64,000 nt of DNA from CALDTK01 sp965213735 (GCA_965213735.1 CBDCAB010000005.1:1-64000), one strand, 5' to 3'; numbered from the stretch's first letter, positions 17,824-26,882 are shown. Notes: a model not told the origin generated them from the letters alone. Program-made: numbers and translations.

Positions 17824-17909
17824 GAACCGTCGCTTCTACTGACATGTATCACGATCTGCCTAGGACGAGGATCTATCTAGTTATAGGATTTCCGGGGAAG
17901 CGACGGTTC
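17824..17909. repeat. Inverted repeat with 13-bp perfect arms and 60-base loop
   Basis: GAACCGTCGCTTC (17824-17836) is perfectly complementary to GAAGCGACGGTTC (17897-17909). The loop contains GATC and CTAG sites and no coding potential. It may be a small structured RNA or a remnant of a mobile element; neither is proven. Confidence 0.6.
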
Positions 17910-17939
17910 TCTTGCCTCGCCAGTTTTAGGGCCAAACAG

Positions 17940-17991
17940 AAAAAAGGTGAGCCGGGCGCAGGACTTATCCCGCGCCCGACTCACCTTTTTT
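17940..17991. terminator. Strong bidirectional terminator
   Basis: A 20-bp stem with one mismatch (AAAAAAGGTGAGCCGGGCGC against its complement) encloses a 12-base loop. The A-run on one side and T-run on the other make it work for both the aminotransferase gene (plus) and the lipoprotein gene (minus) that converge here. Confidence 0.88.
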
Positions 17992-18061
17992 GCTAAAGCG
18001 TACCTTCTTCCCTCAATCCAAGTCAAGGCTGGGAATTAGGCTGCTAAACTACGGCTAGCTG

Positions 18062-19000
18062 CTATGGGCAAGCCTGACGTAGCCTCCGAAAGCCTTCTGC
18101 TGAAGTCAACCTGCGCGGCTCACCATCAACAGTAACAGTGATTGGAAACACAAAGCTCCAGCGACCACGTGGGTTGGCGTGACTAAACGCGCGGCGTAGC
18201 TGACTATCCGTCTCAACCACCAGCGTCTGTCCATTGCGGTGCTCCAAAGTGATTGGGTAGACGAACTCGAAACAAGCTTCACGTGGGCGGGTATCTTGGC
18301 AACTTCTGCGCAAACGCTGTACTTGCTGCGCATTATTGATAGAAACAGTATCTCCACGCAGCGTTTCGAAATTGAGTGGGAACACCAGCGTAGGACGAGG
18401 AGCATTTGGATTGGCCGCACGGTAGCGCGCAATTGCATCACGTAGGTCCGCAGCTGACGCAACCTGGACAGTATTGCGGCCGAGCATCACCTCCACGGGG
18501 AACAACAGCGAGTAGCAGCGCTGAATATTCGGACGGCACTCCATCAACTGATCGAGCAGAGCACGACGCGAATCCACTGTTTCTAAGGTGCCATCCTCGA
18601 GCTGGATCGTCAGCGGGTACACGAGCATAGGGCGGCGGCGGGCACTTTGATTGCCTGGATTGGCAGAGAGGTACGAGCGAACTTGCTGACGCAACTCAGC
18701 CATGTCGAGGGCCGTGGTGGTGCTGCCATCAGGATAGGCGACATCGACTGGAAAGACCAGCGAAAAGCAATCCCCACTGAAGGTGTGATTGTCGCTTGCG
18801 TTGGGGTAGTGGCGGCGTGCTTCAGTCGTTTCTTCTGATGTGACGAGCACGAGCGCATCGACCACCTCGTCTTCAGAGGCATCGAGTAGGTAAGCAAGCT
18901 CAGAATCGGCTACGACTTCAGTCTCGTCTTTATCGCAACCGACGAGTACAAAGGCAAAAAGGAAAAGCAGGAAAGAAAGCTGTGTGAATTTCATCTTCAA
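18062..19000 (-). CDS. Lipoprotein with about six FPV/FPL repeat modules
   Basis: The 312-residue protein has a lipoprotein signal ending in the lipobox LVGC (Cys 22). After an acidic linker it is built of repeats of about 40 residues. Each has a strand such as SLVFPVDVAYPDG, LVYPLTIQLEDG, SLLFPVEVMLGRN, TLVFPLNFETLRG, EFVYPITLEHRNG or SFVFPITVTVDGE, followed by a helix with an LR or LL core and often a Cys. No known family was recognised. It lies behind the FecR-regulated TonB receptor and has its own copy of the bipartite promoter element (19040-19067), so it is probably the receptor's surface or periplasmic partner. Confidence 0.75.
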   Translation of the reverse strand: MKMKFTQLSFLLFLFAFVLVGCDKDETEVVADSELAYLLDASEDEVVDALVLVTSEETTEARRHYPNASDNHTFSGDCFSLVFPVDVAYPDGSTTTALDMAELRQQVRSYLSANPGNQSARRRPMLVYPLTIQLEDGTLETVDSRRALLDQLMECRPNIQRCYSLLFPVEVMLGRNTVQVASAADLRDAIARYRAANPNAPRPTLVFPLNFETLRGDTVSINNAQQVQRLRRSCQDTRPREACFEFVYPITLEHRNGQTLVVETDSQLRRAFSHANPRGRWSFVFPITVTVDGEPRRLTSAEGFRRLRQACP

Positions 19001-19039
19001 AGATTAGATGGTAAACAAGAGTGGGGGTTTCATTGGTAA

Positions 19040-19067
19040 GAGTTTAGCTAGAGGGTTTTGTAACCAA
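19040..19067 (-). promoter_or_regulatory. ECF-type bipartite element copy 3 (lipoprotein gene)
   Basis: On the minus strand this reads TTGGTTACAA-N14-ACTC, ending 39 bases before the lipoprotein start. The same blocks with identical 14-base spacing occur before the sigma gene and before fecR, and nowhere else that I could find in the window. It is a candidate promoter for the ECF sigma factor encoded in this operon. Confidence 0.6.
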
Positions 19068-19083
19068 GCCAGCCAAAATTTTT

Positions 19084-21681
19084 TCAAAAAAGGCGAAGTT
19101 TTGCTTCCACGAGCAGCAAACGCCGGAGGAGACTCACATCCTGGCCCACCGCAATGCCGCCGCGCAGCCCCGGTAGCTGCCCCAGCCCGAGCACATAGCG
19201 ACGTTGGGAGACGTTAAAGCGGTCGAAGACATTGAAGAGTTTGAGTCCGACTTCGAGGCTGCGTTGCTTCCACTCGAAACGGTAGCTGCTGCCTAGGTCG
19301 AGGCGGTGGTAAGGAGGCAAGTTTGTTTGCAGCGCTTCCAGGTCGAGCACCCGCCTGTCGCGTTGCTGTTCGAAAGCTGCGAGGTCATTGTATACGAGTC
19401 CACTCGCCGCTTCGTAGGCAAGGGTGAAGGTCCAACGCCCAGGTTGGTAGCTTTGCTGAAAAGCGAGCCGATGTCGCCGATCATCTGGTGCTCGCTGCCA
19501 CTGATTGGCGCTGATGGCATTGAAGCGCTGCCGACTCTTTGCGAGCGTATAGGCCACGCTTCCGTTCCAGGCCTTGTGTTGATAATGCACATCGATATCG
19601 AGTCCGAGGACTTCACCCTCTCCCGATGCGGTGAGAAAGGTAGGCTGTGGGTTGATGAGTCCCTCGCCCTCAGCTACGCCAACCGTACTACTGAAGGCGG
19701 CAAGCACTCCCGGCAAGCGGCGGTAATAACCCTCCAGCGATACCTGCACGCCAGCACGCTCATGCGCAAAACCAAGCGTAAAATTCTCTGCGGCAGCTAC
19801 TTCAGCCTGACGCGGCACCTCGAGCACCAGCACCTCGTAGGTTTGGCCAAATTGATTTTCGTGCTGCAAACTCCTCACCGACTGGCGCAGGTAAGAATAG
19901 CCAGCATTCACTGAGGTGTTGCCGCCCGAACCCGGTAATATCGCCAGCTGCACCACCCCACGCGGACTGAGCCAAGCATCAGCGGTGAGCGTGCTGTACG
20001 ATCCGCGCAGCCCTAGCTTGAGGTTTAGGTTTCTGCCGAAGCTGAGCGTACGGTGGGCATAGGCATGGGTGCGCCAATCCTCATCGCTTTGATCGATAGC
20101 CCTAACCTCAGTAAAATCAAAGCGAGCTTGTGTGGAGAGTCGTTGCACTTGCACGCCAATGAACCACTGTGGGGTTTTGCCGAAAGGCTGAACCTCAAAG
20201 CCTACTTGCTGCTCATTCACCTCATTATGCAGGCGATTTTCAAAGACTTCAACACTGCTCGGGAGCCGCGGCCGCATCAACTCAAAGCGAGAATCAGCAG
20301 TGAGGCTACGCTCGTACTGCGTGTGGTGGGCCCGCAGCTGGTAGAGGAGCGTGCTGGTGGTATACTTCAAGCTTGCGCCAAAACCCAAATTGCCCCAATC
20401 GCTCGACTCGTTGTAGCGACCGGAGAGGCTATAGGCTCCCTGCCGCCGCGTGTACACCGTGTCGTTGAAAGAGCTGTAGTTGTAGCTGTCAGAGGAGGCA
20501 AAGGCATTGGTGGTGAGGCTCCAGGGCGACTTAGCCGACGCTAAAACCGTGCGCACATAGATATCCCCAAAGGTGAAATCAGGTACCTCCATGCTGCTCA
20601 AACCCAAAGGCTGCGAATCATCACCCCTGGCCACATCGAAGGCACGACCTTCGGCGATATTGCCGAAACTCGAACGTGCAGACACGAGCGTAGTGGCCGC
20701 GCCAGTCTGAACTTGGGCAGTAGCACTAGCCGCCAGCTGACTCACATCGAGCACCAGGTGAGGCGCAGCTGCTTGCAAAGACTGTATGTGCAGCAAACCT
20801 CCCCTCGAGCCACCACGATCCACGGGATAGTGCGAGCGGTAAAGCTCGATTTGCTGTACCGCCTGCGGATTTATAGCCGGAAAAAGGCCAAATAAGTGGT
20901 CGATCTGGTACAAGGGCAGTCCATCGAGCTCGATGCGGGTTTCGCTACCGAGGCTACCCCTGATGGCAGGCATGGTGCTGCGTGCATCGATGCGGCTCAC
21001 ACCAGCTATACTACTAAAGCCGAGGGTTTGTAAGCTGGTTGCTGGCAGCTCGAGTCTCGGCAATTGAGCGCCTTGGGTAGCTGTATTGCTAAGGCTCACC
21101 TTGCTGAGGGTGCGACTAGGCAATTGCCCGATGACGAGGGCTGTTTGGGTGAAGAGCGTGTCTGGGCGGAGCAGCACGTGGAGCGTGTCTTTATGCTCGC
21201 GCAGCCAAACCTCTTGCTGGGCGTAGCCGAGGTAAGAGATGGTGAGCGGGATGGGTGTTGCTGCTGTGGGCACTACGACGCAGCCCTGGATATCGGTCGT
21301 GTAGCCACCGCCACTTCTGTTACTCACTGTTGCACCAGTTAGCGCTTGTTGGCCGTCGCTCACGATGATGACGACAGCGGAGGAAAGGCCAGCGGGTGGT
21401 GTGAATGGCGCTTGAGGAGCGAGCAAGATGGTGCCGTCGTGTTCGACTTTGTACTGCACGCCCAGCTCGGGGAGTTGTTGGCGCAAGCTGATCCAATCGT
21501 TATCGATGCTGGCGACGGAGAGCCCGGCGACGGTAGCGTGTTCGTAGCTAAAGCGAAGTGAATCCCGCTGCTCGAGCTGCACGAGGGCTTCGGCGAGTGA
21601 GAAGGATTGAGCCGACGTGCCGAGCCAGCCGCACACTGCCACTGCGGCAATGATGTACTGGACAATGAGGCTCTGGCGCAT
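19084..21681 (-). CDS. TonB-dependent receptor with N-terminal STN signalling domain
   Basis: The 865-residue protein has a signal peptide, then an STN domain (FSLAEALVQLEQRDSLRFSY, about 25-95) that contacts FecR-type anti-sigma factors, a carboxypeptidase-regulatory-like domain (about 105-190), a plug (IAGVSRIDARSTMPAIRGSL, IELDGLPLYQIDHLFGLFPA) and a 22-strand barrel. It imports an unknown nutrient across the outer membrane using TonB energy and reports occupancy to the FecR protein encoded 18 bases upstream. Substrate choice (siderophore, glycan or other) cannot be read from sequence. Confidence 0.92.
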   Translation of the reverse strand: MRQSLIVQYIIAAVAVCGWLGTSAQSFSLAEALVQLEQRDSLRFSYEHATVAGLSVASIDNDWISLRQQLPELGVQYKVEHDGTILLAPQAPFTPPAGLSSAVVIIVSDGQQALTGATVSNRSGGGYTTDIQGCVVVPTAATPIPLTISYLGYAQQEVWLREHKDTLHVLLRPDTLFTQTALVIGQLPSRTLSKVSLSNTATQGAQLPRLELPATSLQTLGFSSIAGVSRIDARSTMPAIRGSLGSETRIELDGLPLYQIDHLFGLFPAINPQAVQQIELYRSHYPVDRGGSRGGLLHIQSLQAAAPHLVLDVSQLAASATAQVQTGAATTLVSARSSFGNIAEGRAFDVARGDDSQPLGLSSMEVPDFTFGDIYVRTVLASAKSPWSLTTNAFASSDSYNYSSFNDTVYTRRQGAYSLSGRYNESSDWGNLGFGASLKYTTSTLLYQLRAHHTQYERSLTADSRFELMRPRLPSSVEVFENRLHNEVNEQQVGFEVQPFGKTPQWFIGVQVQRLSTQARFDFTEVRAIDQSDEDWRTHAYAHRTLSFGRNLNLKLGLRGSYSTLTADAWLSPRGVVQLAILPGSGGNTSVNAGYSYLRQSVRSLQHENQFGQTYEVLVLEVPRQAEVAAAENFTLGFAHERAGVQVSLEGYYRRLPGVLAAFSSTVGVAEGEGLINPQPTFLTASGEGEVLGLDIDVHYQHKAWNGSVAYTLAKSRQRFNAISANQWQRAPDDRRHRLAFQQSYQPGRWTFTLAYEAASGLVYNDLAAFEQQRDRRVLDLEALQTNLPPYHRLDLGSSYRFEWKQRSLEVGLKLFNVFDRFNVSQRRYVLGLGQLPGLRGGIAVGQDVSLLRRLLLVEAKLRLF

Positions 21682-21699
21682 ACGCTTACCACGTTTCGA

Positions 21700-22680
21700 T
21701 CACTGAATCCTGATCATCGAGTTAGTGGTATCGATGTCGGTCTGAAGCAAAAACTCGAGCCTAGCCACGGCTACAGCAAGGTTGTCTGTGGGTAGATCAA
21801 CAGTCAAACGTCGATCAGCATATTTTTCTGCTACGTGAACTGGCCTATCGTAGTGACGCTCGATGGAAGTAGCTACCTGACTCAGCGGCGCTTGCTCGAG
21901 CACGAGCTGTCCACGGCGCCAGGTAGCGATTCGAGTAGGGGCTATGCTGTAAGTCGCAGCCTCTCCCTCTGCTGTTGATCGCACACCCTCACCGGGATTG
22001 AGAATTGTTTTTGCCTCACCGACTGACACCTGCACACGGCCGGTGGCGCAGGCAACATCGAGTCTGTCGTCAGCACTTGCAACATTGAAGGAGGTACCGA
22101 GTACAGCGACCTGGCCGGCAGCTGTGGTGACTACAAATGGGGTTCCTTTTGCTACTTCAAACCAAGCTTCGCCCGCTAGGGTAAGCTGTCGCTGATCTCC
22201 GTATGAAATCACTTCGAGGCTCGAGTGAGGTGCGAGAATGACGGTGCTGCCATCGGCCAGCGTAATCTTCTGCTGTTGGTGCGAGTGCGTGTGGTAGCTC
22301 TGCTCTTGCCAGCCTAGGAGTAGCGCGATGCCGAGAACTGCCGCCGCGGCTGCCGCGACTGCCCAACGGCGCAAGCGTTTGGCTCGACTGGGGCGTGAGG
22401 AGAGTTCGACAACACGAGCCGATTGCGGGGCGGCTGTACTTGCTGCAATACGCTCCCACAGCGCTTGTTTGCGGGCAGGTGAAGCCTCCGCTTCAGGAGC
22501 TACAGCTGCGCGTACATGTTGTAGTGCAGCTACAGCAGCCTCTATGCGTGGAGCTTGGGCTGGATGTGCAGCAAGCCATGCCTGCCACGCCTCAGCCTGC
22601 GCTCCCTCGAGTGCATAGGCCTGCAACGCTGGGTCGTCGAGCAGTTGCGCATCGCTGAGTTGAGTGTAGGCGTCGGTCAT
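21700..22680 (-). CDS. FecR-family anti-sigma factor
   Basis: The 326-residue protein has a cytoplasmic N-terminal sigma-binding part (about 1-105), one membrane helix (WAVAAAAAAVLGIALLLGW), the periplasmic FecR domain (VILAPHSSLEVISYGDQRQL, LAGEAWFEVAKGTPFVVTTA, VAVLGTSFNVA) and a C-terminal STN-like domain (VATSIERHYDRPVHVAEKYA). It holds the sigma factor until the TonB receptor signals. Its start overlaps the sigma gene stop by four bases (ATGA). Confidence 0.93.
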   Translation of the reverse strand: MTDAYTQLSDAQLLDDPALQAYALEGAQAEAWQAWLAAHPAQAPRIEAAVAALQHVRAAVAPEAEASPARKQALWERIAASTAAPQSARVVELSSRPSRAKRLRRWAVAAAAAAVLGIALLLGWQEQSYHTHSHQQQKITLADGSTVILAPHSSLEVISYGDQRQLTLAGEAWFEVAKGTPFVVTTAAGQVAVLGTSFNVASADDRLDVACATGRVQVSVGEAKTILNPGEGVRSTAEGEAATYSIAPTRIATWRRGQLVLEQAPLSQVATSIERHYDRPVHVAEKYADRRLTVDLPTDNLAVAVARLEFLLQTDIDTTNSMIRIQ

Positions 22681-23282
22681 AACAGTGCGGCAGATAGGCT
22701 TTCACTACATAGAGACAGCACCGGCAGTTTTGTAACCAACAGCAGGCTAATTGTAGTGCCAGCGAGTTGCACGCGTAGTTTTTTGATGGCCCGGGAGAGT
22801 GTATTGCGCGCCACTTGGTAGTTCATGCCCGAGATTTCAACGATGGCATCGTAGTCGAGGTTTTGCACGAAGCGGAGGTTGATGACTTCTCGTTCGCGGG
22901 CGGAAAGTTCGTCAACAGCTGCGGCGAGGGAGTGGCTGCGTGCGGTGCTGGTTTCGGCGGCTACGAGTTGTTGCTCCACGCTTGAAGTTGGTGAAGTTGG
23001 GGCACTCAGCTGGTCGAGTGTGCTTTGGCGGGTGCTGCGCTTGTGTTGGCGCAGGAGTGCATTGCGCAGGCTGATGAGCAGGTAAGGCCGCGGCTTTACG
23101 TCGGGCGTGAGCAGCGCGTGCTTGTCCCACAGCTGCACAAAAAGGTCGTGTATCTGGTCTTCAACACTGCCTTCATCGGCAAACTGTTGGCCGTAGCTCA
23201 GCAGAGCATCGATATGGGTGCGGTACAGGCGCTCCAATGCCTGGCGCTTACCAGCGATGAGGTCCTGCCAGTCTCGATCCAT
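22677..23282 (-). CDS. FecI-like ECF RNA polymerase sigma factor
   Basis: The protein begins MDRDWQDLIAGKRQALERLY if the ATG at 23282 is used; a TTG 18 bases upstream is less likely. Region 2 (IHDLFVQLWDKHALLTPDVK) and region 4 (LDYDAIVEISGMNYQVARNT) are clear. The role is to transcribe its own operon when FecR releases it. The bipartite element is found upstream of this gene, within its 3' end before fecR, and before the downstream lipoprotein gene, consistent with autoregulation. Confidence 0.92.
   Translation of the reverse strand: MDRDWQDLIAGKRQALERLYRTHIDALLSYGQQFADEGSVEDQIHDLFVQLWDKHALLTPDVKPRPYLLISLRNALLRQHKRSTRQSTLDQLSAPTSPTSSVEQQLVAAETSTARSHSLAAAVDELSAREREVINLRFVQNLDYDAIVEISGMNYQVARNTLSRAIKKLRVQLAGTTISLLLVTKLPVLSLCSESLSAALL
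22712..22739 (-). promoter_or_regulatory. ECF-type bipartite element copy 2 (before fecR)
   Basis: TTGGTTACAA-N14-TCTC on the minus strand, inside the 3' end of the sigma gene and ending 31 bases before the fecR start. The first block and the spacing equal those of the other two copies; the second block differs by one base. Confidence 0.5.
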
Positions 23283-23358
23283 ACTTATGGCTGAGTTCAA
23301 GTTTTGTGCCGTGCAGCATCGAAGCGTGGGCGCGACACGGTTCTGCCTGCTTAGTACT

Positions 23359-23386
23359 GAGTCTGCTGCCTTTGTGTTGTAACCAA
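23359..23386 (-). promoter_or_regulatory. ECF-type bipartite element copy 1 (before sigma gene)
   Basis: TTGGTTACAA-N14-ACTC on the minus strand, 76 bases upstream of the sigma gene ATG. It is the probable autoregulated promoter of the operon. Confidence 0.6.
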
Positions 23387-23398
23387 CAGTAACATAAA

Positions 23399-23575
23399 CC
23401 CGGATCGTGCATTAGAATTGCTACTCCAAGCCGCCAAGCACTGCAAACACTGGCACTTGCTCGAAAAGCCGTTGTCACCTTAGCACTACTAGGGCTCCAG
23501 CCGTTTTACTTGCGCGAGCACCAGTCTTTTTTGTGTTGTCAGGCTTTCGCTACGCATCCCAAGGCACGATCCGGG
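23399..23575. mobile_element. 177-bp MITE-like element, copy 1
   Basis: The ends are the perfect inverted pair CCCGGATCGTGC and GCACGATCCGGG. The internal sequence is about 95% identical to the copy at 35700-35877 and encodes no conserved protein. No target duplication is apparent at this copy. It lies between the sigma operon (minus) and a TPR lipoprotein gene (plus). Confidence 0.75.
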
Positions 23576-23621
23576 AGAGATTAGATTCCCCTGACGCGAG
23601 CTGCTCTTACTTTCGTGGCTT

Positions 23622-24164
23622 ATGCTTCATTTCCGCTTGCTTGTTTTTTGTTTTGGCGTAAGCTTAATGGCCTGCGCACAGCCCAATACTGCCGAACCTA
23701 CACCTGAAGAGCTGCGCGAGCAACAGCTGGCCGAGATAGATCGGCTCGAAGAAGCGCTCTTTCCCGATGGACTCGAAGCTGGTACGGATACCGCGCGTGG
23801 GCGACCGTTTGTGCGAGCCGTGCAACGTTTTGCGGAAGCGAACCAACAAGACATCCGCACGCCAGAGCTACTCATGAAGGCCGCCGGAGTGGCTAGTGGC
23901 ATCGATTGGGCCAACAAATCCATCCAGCTCTGGGGCTACGTGTGGCGCTGGCATCCCGACTACCAACGTGCACCTGAGGCCATGTTTTACCAGGGCTTCG
24001 TGATGGACACCAGGTACCAGGATTATCCGCTGGCCGTTGAGTATTACGACCGGTTTTTGGCTACCTATCCCGAGCACGAACTCGCCGATCAAGTAAGGCA
24101 ACTGCGGGATGTGGCGCGGCGTGGAGGTGAATTGCCGAAAGTGCCCTCCCCGACTGATAACTAG
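23622..24164 (+). CDS. TPR-type outer-membrane lipoprotein
   Basis: The 180-residue protein has a lipoprotein signal with lipobox SLMAC (Cys 18). A helical repeat region follows, with KAAGVASGIDWANKSIQLWG, FYQGFVMDTRYQDYPLAVEY and YYDRFLATYPEHELADQVRQ, the last a tetratricopeptide of the BamD/YbgF kind. The protein is short for BamD, so it is probably an accessory lipoprotein of cell-envelope assembly. It is followed by two genes of the thioredoxin fold on the same strand. Confidence 0.75.
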   Translation: MLHFRLLVFCFGVSLMACAQPNTAEPTPEELREQQLAEIDRLEEALFPDGLEAGTDTARGRPFVRAVQRFAEANQQDIRTPELLMKAAGVASGIDWANKSIQLWGYVWRWHPDYQRAPEAMFYQGFVMDTRYQDYPLAVEYYDRFLATYPEHELADQVRQLRDVARRGGELPKVPSPTDN

Positions 24165-24182
24165 GCACTCAATTTGCACAAG

Positions 24183-25361
24183 ATGTTAGCTATGATGCGC
24201 TCAATTTTTACCGCACTTCTCCTGGCTCTAGGATCAGTTGCTGCCCAAGCTGGTGGCATTGATTTTTTCCATGGCTCTTTTGAAGAGGCCCTTAATAAGG
24301 CGTCGGAGGAAGGCAAACTCGTCTTTGTTGATGCCTATGCCGTGTGGTGCGGGCCCTGCAAGCGGATGAGTAATCAGGTGTTTCCGCGAGAAGACGTTGG
24401 CGCGTTTTACAACGACAACTTTGTCAATCTCAAAATTGATATGGAGCGCGACGAGGGCAAAACCTTCGGCCGCAAGTTCCCGGTGTCGAGCTACCCGACG
24501 CTGCTCTACATTTCTCCGGAAGGCGAGTTGGTGCAGCGCGTGGTCGGTGCTCAAGATCCAGCAAATCTCATTAAGCAGGGGCAGCTTGCTTTGCGCAAAA
24601 CTGATCGTTCTGAGACGTATGCAAAGCGTTACCGCGAGGGCGACCGTGATCCGGAGCTGGTGCTGGCCTATGTGGAGTCGCTCAACAAAGCGGGCAAACC
24701 TTCGCTCGCTATTGCGAATGAATTTTTACGCGATAACAAGGCGCACGGGGACGCCGACGTGCAGGCGGTGATCTTTGCTAGTACGGTACAGGTCGACTCC
24801 CGCATTTTCGAATTTTTCATCGAGCAGCGCAGCAGTTTGGAAGCAACGTACGGCAAGGATGCGGTGGCCAAACGCATAGAAGCGGCTGCTGAGCAAACGA
24901 TGCAAAATGGCCTCACCTACAACTCCGATAAGTTGCTGGAGGAGGCTAAAGAAGCGATTGATGAGCATTTGCCGAGTCGTGCCAAGGCCTTTGATGCTAA
25001 GGTTGATTTAGCTGTCGCCAAAACCCGAAAAGACGCCGGGCTCGCCTACAAAGCCGCGCGCAAAGTGGTAAGTGCTGCGGGTAATACTCCTGCTGCCAAT
25101 CACCAAATGGCGGTGGAACTCAGTCGCTACTTCCCCGAGCAACCGAAAGCGATGGATTTGGCGACGAAAATGGCCGGAACCGCAGCTAAAGGCGAAGCCA
25201 ATTTTGATCATCTCTACACTTACGCGCAGTTGCTCGGCAAGCAAGGCAAGACCAAAAAAGCCATTGCTCAAGCCGAACGGGCTGCCCAACAACTCACCGA
25301 GAATGATGATCCGAGGCGAGCGGTGATGGTGACTGAGTTGCTCGATAAGTTGGCCGGGTAG
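24183..25361 (+). CDS. Secreted thioredoxin-fold protein with C-terminal helical repeat region
   Basis: The ATG at 24183 gives a signal peptide (FTALLLALGSVAAQAG) and 392 residues. The thioredoxin domain (about 25-140) has the redox motif WCGPCKRM and the cis-Pro loop SSYPTLLYI. The remaining 250 residues are helical, TPR-like. It probably reduces or isomerises disulfides in the periplasm. It is followed, with one base of overlap, by a second thioredoxin-like gene, so the two are likely one operon with the lipoprotein before them. Confidence 0.85.
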   Translation: MLAMMRSIFTALLLALGSVAAQAGGIDFFHGSFEEALNKASEEGKLVFVDAYAVWCGPCKRMSNQVFPREDVGAFYNDNFVNLKIDMERDEGKTFGRKFPVSSYPTLLYISPEGELVQRVVGAQDPANLIKQGQLALRKTDRSETYAKRYREGDRDPELVLAYVESLNKAGKPSLAIANEFLRDNKAHGDADVQAVIFASTVQVDSRIFEFFIEQRSSLEATYGKDAVAKRIEAAAEQTMQNGLTYNSDKLLEEAKEAIDEHLPSRAKAFDAKVDLAVAKTRKDAGLAYKAARKVVSAAGNTPAANHQMAVELSRYFPEQPKAMDLATKMAGTAAKGEANFDHLYTYAQLLGKQGKTKKAIAQAERAAQQLTENDDPRRAVMVTELLDKLAG

Positions 25362-26389
25362 TGCGTAGCAACAGCATGATTTTTTTGATGCTCAGTCTCG
25401 CGCTGAGTAGCCTGAGCACTTTGGCCTACGCGCAGCACCCGACGCTGTTTGGCAATGACTTCAATGCCGCGCTTAAAGCTGCTAAGCGGAGCGGCAATCC
25501 AGTGCTCATCGATGTGTACACCACCTGGTGCAAGCCTTGCAAGATGCTCGACAAGGAAGTGTTTGAGCAGCCAGATGTTATCGAACTTCTTCGTGCCAAT
25601 TTTGAGGCGGTGAAGCTGGATGCTGAGCGTGGCGCTGGCGTCGACTTTGTGAAGCGGTACGGCGTGCAGGCTTACCCGACGGTGCTGGTTGTAGATGCTA
25701 GCGGTCAGGAGCTCGATCGGATGGTTGGCTACCCGGGTGCTGCGGCTGCACGCAGGTTTTTTGAGGGTATAAAAGCGGCTCCGAGTCCGGGATCGTTTGC
25801 TGCCTTACAATCTCGTCATGCTGCTGGCGAGCGAGATACAGCTTCGCTCCATCAGCTGGTGCGACTAGGCAGGGAGCTGCAGCATCCGGCGGTGGGTGCC
25901 TATGTAGCTGATCTGCTCGACGCTACAGGTGGGTGGTCGAGCGAGCGTGCTGATGGCTTAGTGATGCGGTATGCGTCTACTGACAATCGTTTGTTTGATA
26001 CGCTGGTGACGAGGCGTGCGGCCTCACCGGATGCGCCTGATACGTATCTCATCGACGAGCGCATAGCTGTGGAATTAGATCGTGCTTTGTTTGGTACTGT
26101 TCCGGCGCGGCGGCGTGTGGCAAAGCGCTTGATTGAGCGGGCCTACCCGATGCGTGCTGACTCGACTTATCTGCGCTACCGGATGCGTGTGGCTCGTGAG
26201 GCTGGTCGGGCGAGGCGCTACGGTCGCCTGGCGGTGAAATGGCAGGATCGCTACCCTACCACTGATCCAGATGAGCTTGCCGAGTTGATCTACATTTTCG
26301 AGAGTCGGCTACCGGGCTGGAAGGAGGAGCAGGTGGAGGCCTGGAAGGTGCGGAAGGGGGAGTTGTTGGATGTGAGGAGTGGGAGGTGA
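25361..26389 (+). CDS. Secreted thioredoxin-fold protein, second copy
   Basis: The 342-residue paralogue of the preceding gene has a signal peptide (FLMLSLALSSLSTLAYAQ), redox motif WCKPCKML and cis-Pro loop QAYPTVLVV. The C-terminal half is helical and has diverged. The GTG at 25361 overlaps the previous stop; an ATG at 25376 is an alternative start. Its 3' end runs into G/A-rich repeat DNA. The role is inferred to be periplasmic thiol chemistry. Confidence 0.83.
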   Translation: MRSNSMIFLMLSLALSSLSTLAYAQHPTLFGNDFNAALKAAKRSGNPVLIDVYTTWCKPCKMLDKEVFEQPDVIELLRANFEAVKLDAERGAGVDFVKRYGVQAYPTVLVVDASGQELDRMVGYPGAAAARRFFEGIKAAPSPGSFAALQSRHAAGERDTASLHQLVRLGRELQHPAVGAYVADLLDATGGWSSERADGLVMRYASTDNRLFDTLVTRRAASPDAPDTYLIDERIAVELDRALFGTVPARRRVAKRLIERAYPMRADSTYLRYRMRVAREAGRARRYGRLAVKWQDRYPTTDPDELAELIYIFESRLPGWKEEQVEAWKVRKGELLDVRSGR

Positions 26390-26694
26390 GAGGTGGGAAG
26401 TGGGATCGCTACGCTGCTGGAAGCTAGACCACTACGCTGCTGGAGGCTGGACTGCTGTTCTAGAGTGCGCTGCGGGTGAGAGACCCAGCACCTAACACCC
26501 AACACCTATTTCTGTTCGGTTACGCAGGGTTTAGCCCGAATAGTATGGCCGTCCGAAGGGTTCCGGTTACTCGGGGTTTAGTCCGCATCGCATCGTTGTC
26601 CGAAGGAACCCGATTACGTCCCCAGCCTAACCGCAATATTGGGTTAGGCCAGCCCCTGGTATCGTTCCGGGTAAATCCTACCCTCTGACAACGC

Positions 26695-26752
26695 CGCCGC
26701 TCTGCGGCTATGACCACGCTGCGGGAGGGGGTCTGATAGCCGCAGAGCGGCG
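26695..26752. repeat. Hairpin with 17-bp perfect arms
   Basis: CGCCGCTCTGCGGCTAT (26695-26711) pairs with ATAGCCGCAGAGCGGCG (26736-26752); further pairing with mismatches extends outward. No T-run follows, so a role as intrinsic terminator is not supported. Confidence 0.75.
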
Positions 26753-26882
26753 TCGTTGCATGGAGCCCTGGGTTTACCCGGCGACCCAGTGTCCCAGCAC
26801 CCAGGACCCAGCACCCATTTATGTCTGGTTACGCGCGCTTTAGCGCGCATGGCATTGGAGCGCTTTAGGCCAGTTCCTCACA

